The notes beneath the pieces were generated by a model, which ran no database searches, was not told where the DNA came from, and saw nothing but the letters and a program-made list of their open reading frames with translations. This document shows, piece by piece, positions 38,618 to 39,904 of a stretch of 39,904 nt of DNA. The position numbers and the translations under genes were made by a program. Positions within the stretch are counted from its first letter, which is position 1. The number at the start of each line of letters is the position of its first letter. Source of the DNA: a virus; IMG/VR virus record IMGVR_UViG_3300022562_000262, positions 1-39,904 of that record; one strand, given 5' to 3'.

Positions 38618-38790
38618 TATTTTATGACCTGTATCAGTAACGGTCCCGTGCCCTTCCAGTGGAACAGCCGGCCATCCGGCAATTCCCAAACTTCACCCGA
38701 ACCCTCTTTTTCCAACTCGGGACGCCGCAGCCAGCCCATTCTGTGAGGGTAAACAATATCCACCCTTGCAGTCGGGTCCGTATCCGTCAT
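38617..38790 (-). CDS. hypothetical 57-residue protein after TerL
   Basis: ATG 38790 overlaps the TerL stop by ATGA. ARVDIVYPHRMGWLRRPELE and VWELPDGRLFHWKGTGP suggest a small beta protein. Fills the gap between TerL and the micropeptide exactly. No family. Confidence 0.6.
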   Translation of the reverse strand: MTDTDPTARVDIVYPHRMGWLRRPELEKEGSGEVWELPDGRLFHWKGTGPLLIQVIK

Positions 38791-39780
38791 GCGACACCAA
38801 ACTTAGGATAAACGATCTTTTTATGAAAGTTGGACTGCCGGACGTTATCGAGTGTCATAGCCAAGTAACGGAAACTGTCAGCACAATGGCTAGTCCAGTC
38901 ATGCACCGGGGTCGGCTTCAATATCTTCTGCCGCTCGTCGTAATCGGACCTGTAGAGCTTCATAGCCTCTATGGCCCTTTCGGTCTTTTTCTTGTCAAAC
39001 CAGCACCGGGGAATCATTACCCGAGCAGCGTTGATGCCATCCTCTACACGGTGCATGGGGGCTACCGTGACATTCCTCAGTCCAAGACTGTCCAGTACTT
39101 CCAATCGGGACTTTCCGGTCCCCAATTCCTTGGCTTGCGCGTCATGCGGGACGATATGGCCGGCGTAATTGTAACGCCTGTCCTGTATCGCCCTAACGTA
39201 ATGCTCAAGCGCAACGCCCGACGCCTCGTAGTAATCAATGAGGTGGATTTCCTTGCCAACCACCTGAGCGAACCAAATAGCCGTAGCATCGCGAATACCT
39301 AAATCCCAAGGATCATGCGGAACCCCACAAACCCTCCCGGCTTGCTCCGCCTCCGAGATTAACTTTCCGTAATAAGACCCGATAACCGCCGCATCAAAGG
39401 AACATTCAAATTCCTGCGCGTACTGGTCCTCGCTCATTTCGGCGCGGGCCTGCGCCAGTTCCTCCGGCTCGATAAGATTCGTCTCGGATGCCTTGAGCAT
39501 CAAAGAGAACCATTCTCCCTCCTTTTGTGATCGCCGCCATACGTCATAGAACGAATTATGGCCCTTTGGAGTGCCGATAAAGACCGCGCGGCCCTTCCTG
39601 TCCGCTAATGCAGGGCGGATGATTTCGGCCCATAGGCGGGGGTCGGTGTCTGCTGGTTCATCAATAACGGCGAGATCAAGTCCGATACCTCGGAGCGCGT
39701 CGGGATTATCAGCGCCATAGAGTCGTACCCTTCCGCCGTTAGGATAGTCAATTCTGAGTTCTGACTCATTAACAGTTGCG
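38787..39780 (-). CDS. terL: terminase large subunit TerL, C-terminal part with diverged upstream copy
   Basis: 38787-39164 is the true 3' end of TerL: it has IVPHDAQAKELGTGKSRLEV, VEDGINAARVMIPRCWFDKK and VHDWTSHCADSFRYLA, the nuclease end of the family. 39165-39780 duplicates codons 90 to 301 of the left-end copy with many silent changes and lacks seven residues before WDLG, a normally conserved spot. The frame as read extends to 39827, but its first 16 codons are translated from an inverted segment and are not terminase. So the two ends together give one real gene. Confidence 0.88.
39165..39779. repeat. right copy of diverged terminal duplication
   Basis: Matches 1-636, with the first 144 bases identical, then the 21-base deletion relative to the left copy, then 471 gap-free bases with dozens of substitutions. 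Marks where the linear sequence closes on itself. Confidence 0.9.
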
Positions 39781-39904
39781 TGTGTGCAAGAGCTACAAAA
39801 GGAAGCCCTTACCAATCCACGTCCCAACCCGAGGGTGGCTTACATTGCGCCCCTACTTAAGCAAGCCAAGGCAGTTGCTTTTGATTATCTGCGGGAAGCT
39901 ATGT
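39781..39904. repeat. inverted terL segment at window end
   Basis: These 124 bases are the reverse complement, with differences, of 657-780 (TerL codons 42 to 83). The junction has GTTGC, which in the sense strand flanks the segment as GTTGC and GCAAC inverted repeats. Most likely a chimera or fold-back; a real inversion would destroy TerL. Confidence 0.85.

Noticed and set aside
39781-39827. N-terminal 16 codons of the right-end TerL frame
   Set aside because: Translated from the inverted segment; the true upstream sequence is that of the left copy.
1-39904. tRNA or rRNA genes
   Set aside because: No cloverleaf-like or rRNA-like segment was noticed on either strand by reading; a dedicated tRNA scan would settle it.

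Overview
The window looks like one nearly complete, circularly permuted genome of a temperate tailed phage with a short (podovirus-like) tail. The large terminase gene is cut by the window edges: it starts at 903 on the minus strand, runs off base 1, and its remaining 3' part lies at 38787-39164. Bases 1-144 are identical to 39165-39308, so the unique genome is about 39.16 kb. The last ~740 bases are a second, diverged copy of the terminase start, ending in an inverted piece. The head and tail set (long portal with a Gln-rich coiled C-terminus, SU10/DUF5309-like capsid protein, head-tail adaptor, nozzle-like protein, ejection proteins, no tape measure) supports a podovirus-like particle. Integrase, repressor and excisionase-like genes support a temperate lifestyle. 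The DUF1376, RusA and DnaA-domain-IV genes and the DUF6948/Gly-Tyr-repeat pair suggest an alphaproteobacterial (perhaps Hyphomicrobiales) host; this is inference.

Layout. 1-1800 (minus): small terminase-like protein, tiny membrane peptide, HExxH lipoprotein and TerL. 1900-2430 (plus): leader-like peptide and two small genes including an HTH protein. 2425-5816 (minus): replication operon read leftward from about 5860 (DnaA-like, RusA, DUF1376, an overlapping helper, RHH protein, hypotheticals). 5860-5990: divergent immunity/replication control region with two sigma70-type promoters and inverted-repeat operators. 5989-11591 (plus): repressor, then a long early operon (secreted cysteine-hydrolase-like protein, small membrane proteins, recombination and SSB-like proteins, HNH protein, adenine methyltransferase, HTH/excisionase-like protein, tyrosine integrase). 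11592-14580: att-like repeats, a serine recombinase and a plus-strand cargo set under a near-consensus promoter, including a protein built on 37 Gly-X dipeptides. 14590-38790 (minus): late genes in reverse map order: nuclease, zincin-like and lysis genes, tail lysozyme, ejection proteins, nozzle, adaptor, decoration, capsid, scaffold, a block of fibre/adhesin-like proteins, portal, an ADP-ribosyltransferase-like protein and two very small genes next to TerL.

Most neighbouring genes overlap by 4 bases (ATGA) or 1 base (TAATG), so translational coupling is the rule. Several genes too short for routine callers (23-59 codons) were placed because they fill such gaps exactly. The points most worth a second look are the ADP-ribosyltransferase-like protein in the packaging module, the hexamer-encoded Gly-X protein, the diverged and inverted terminase end, the 176-base two-frame overlap in the replication operon, and the HTH/integrase overlap.
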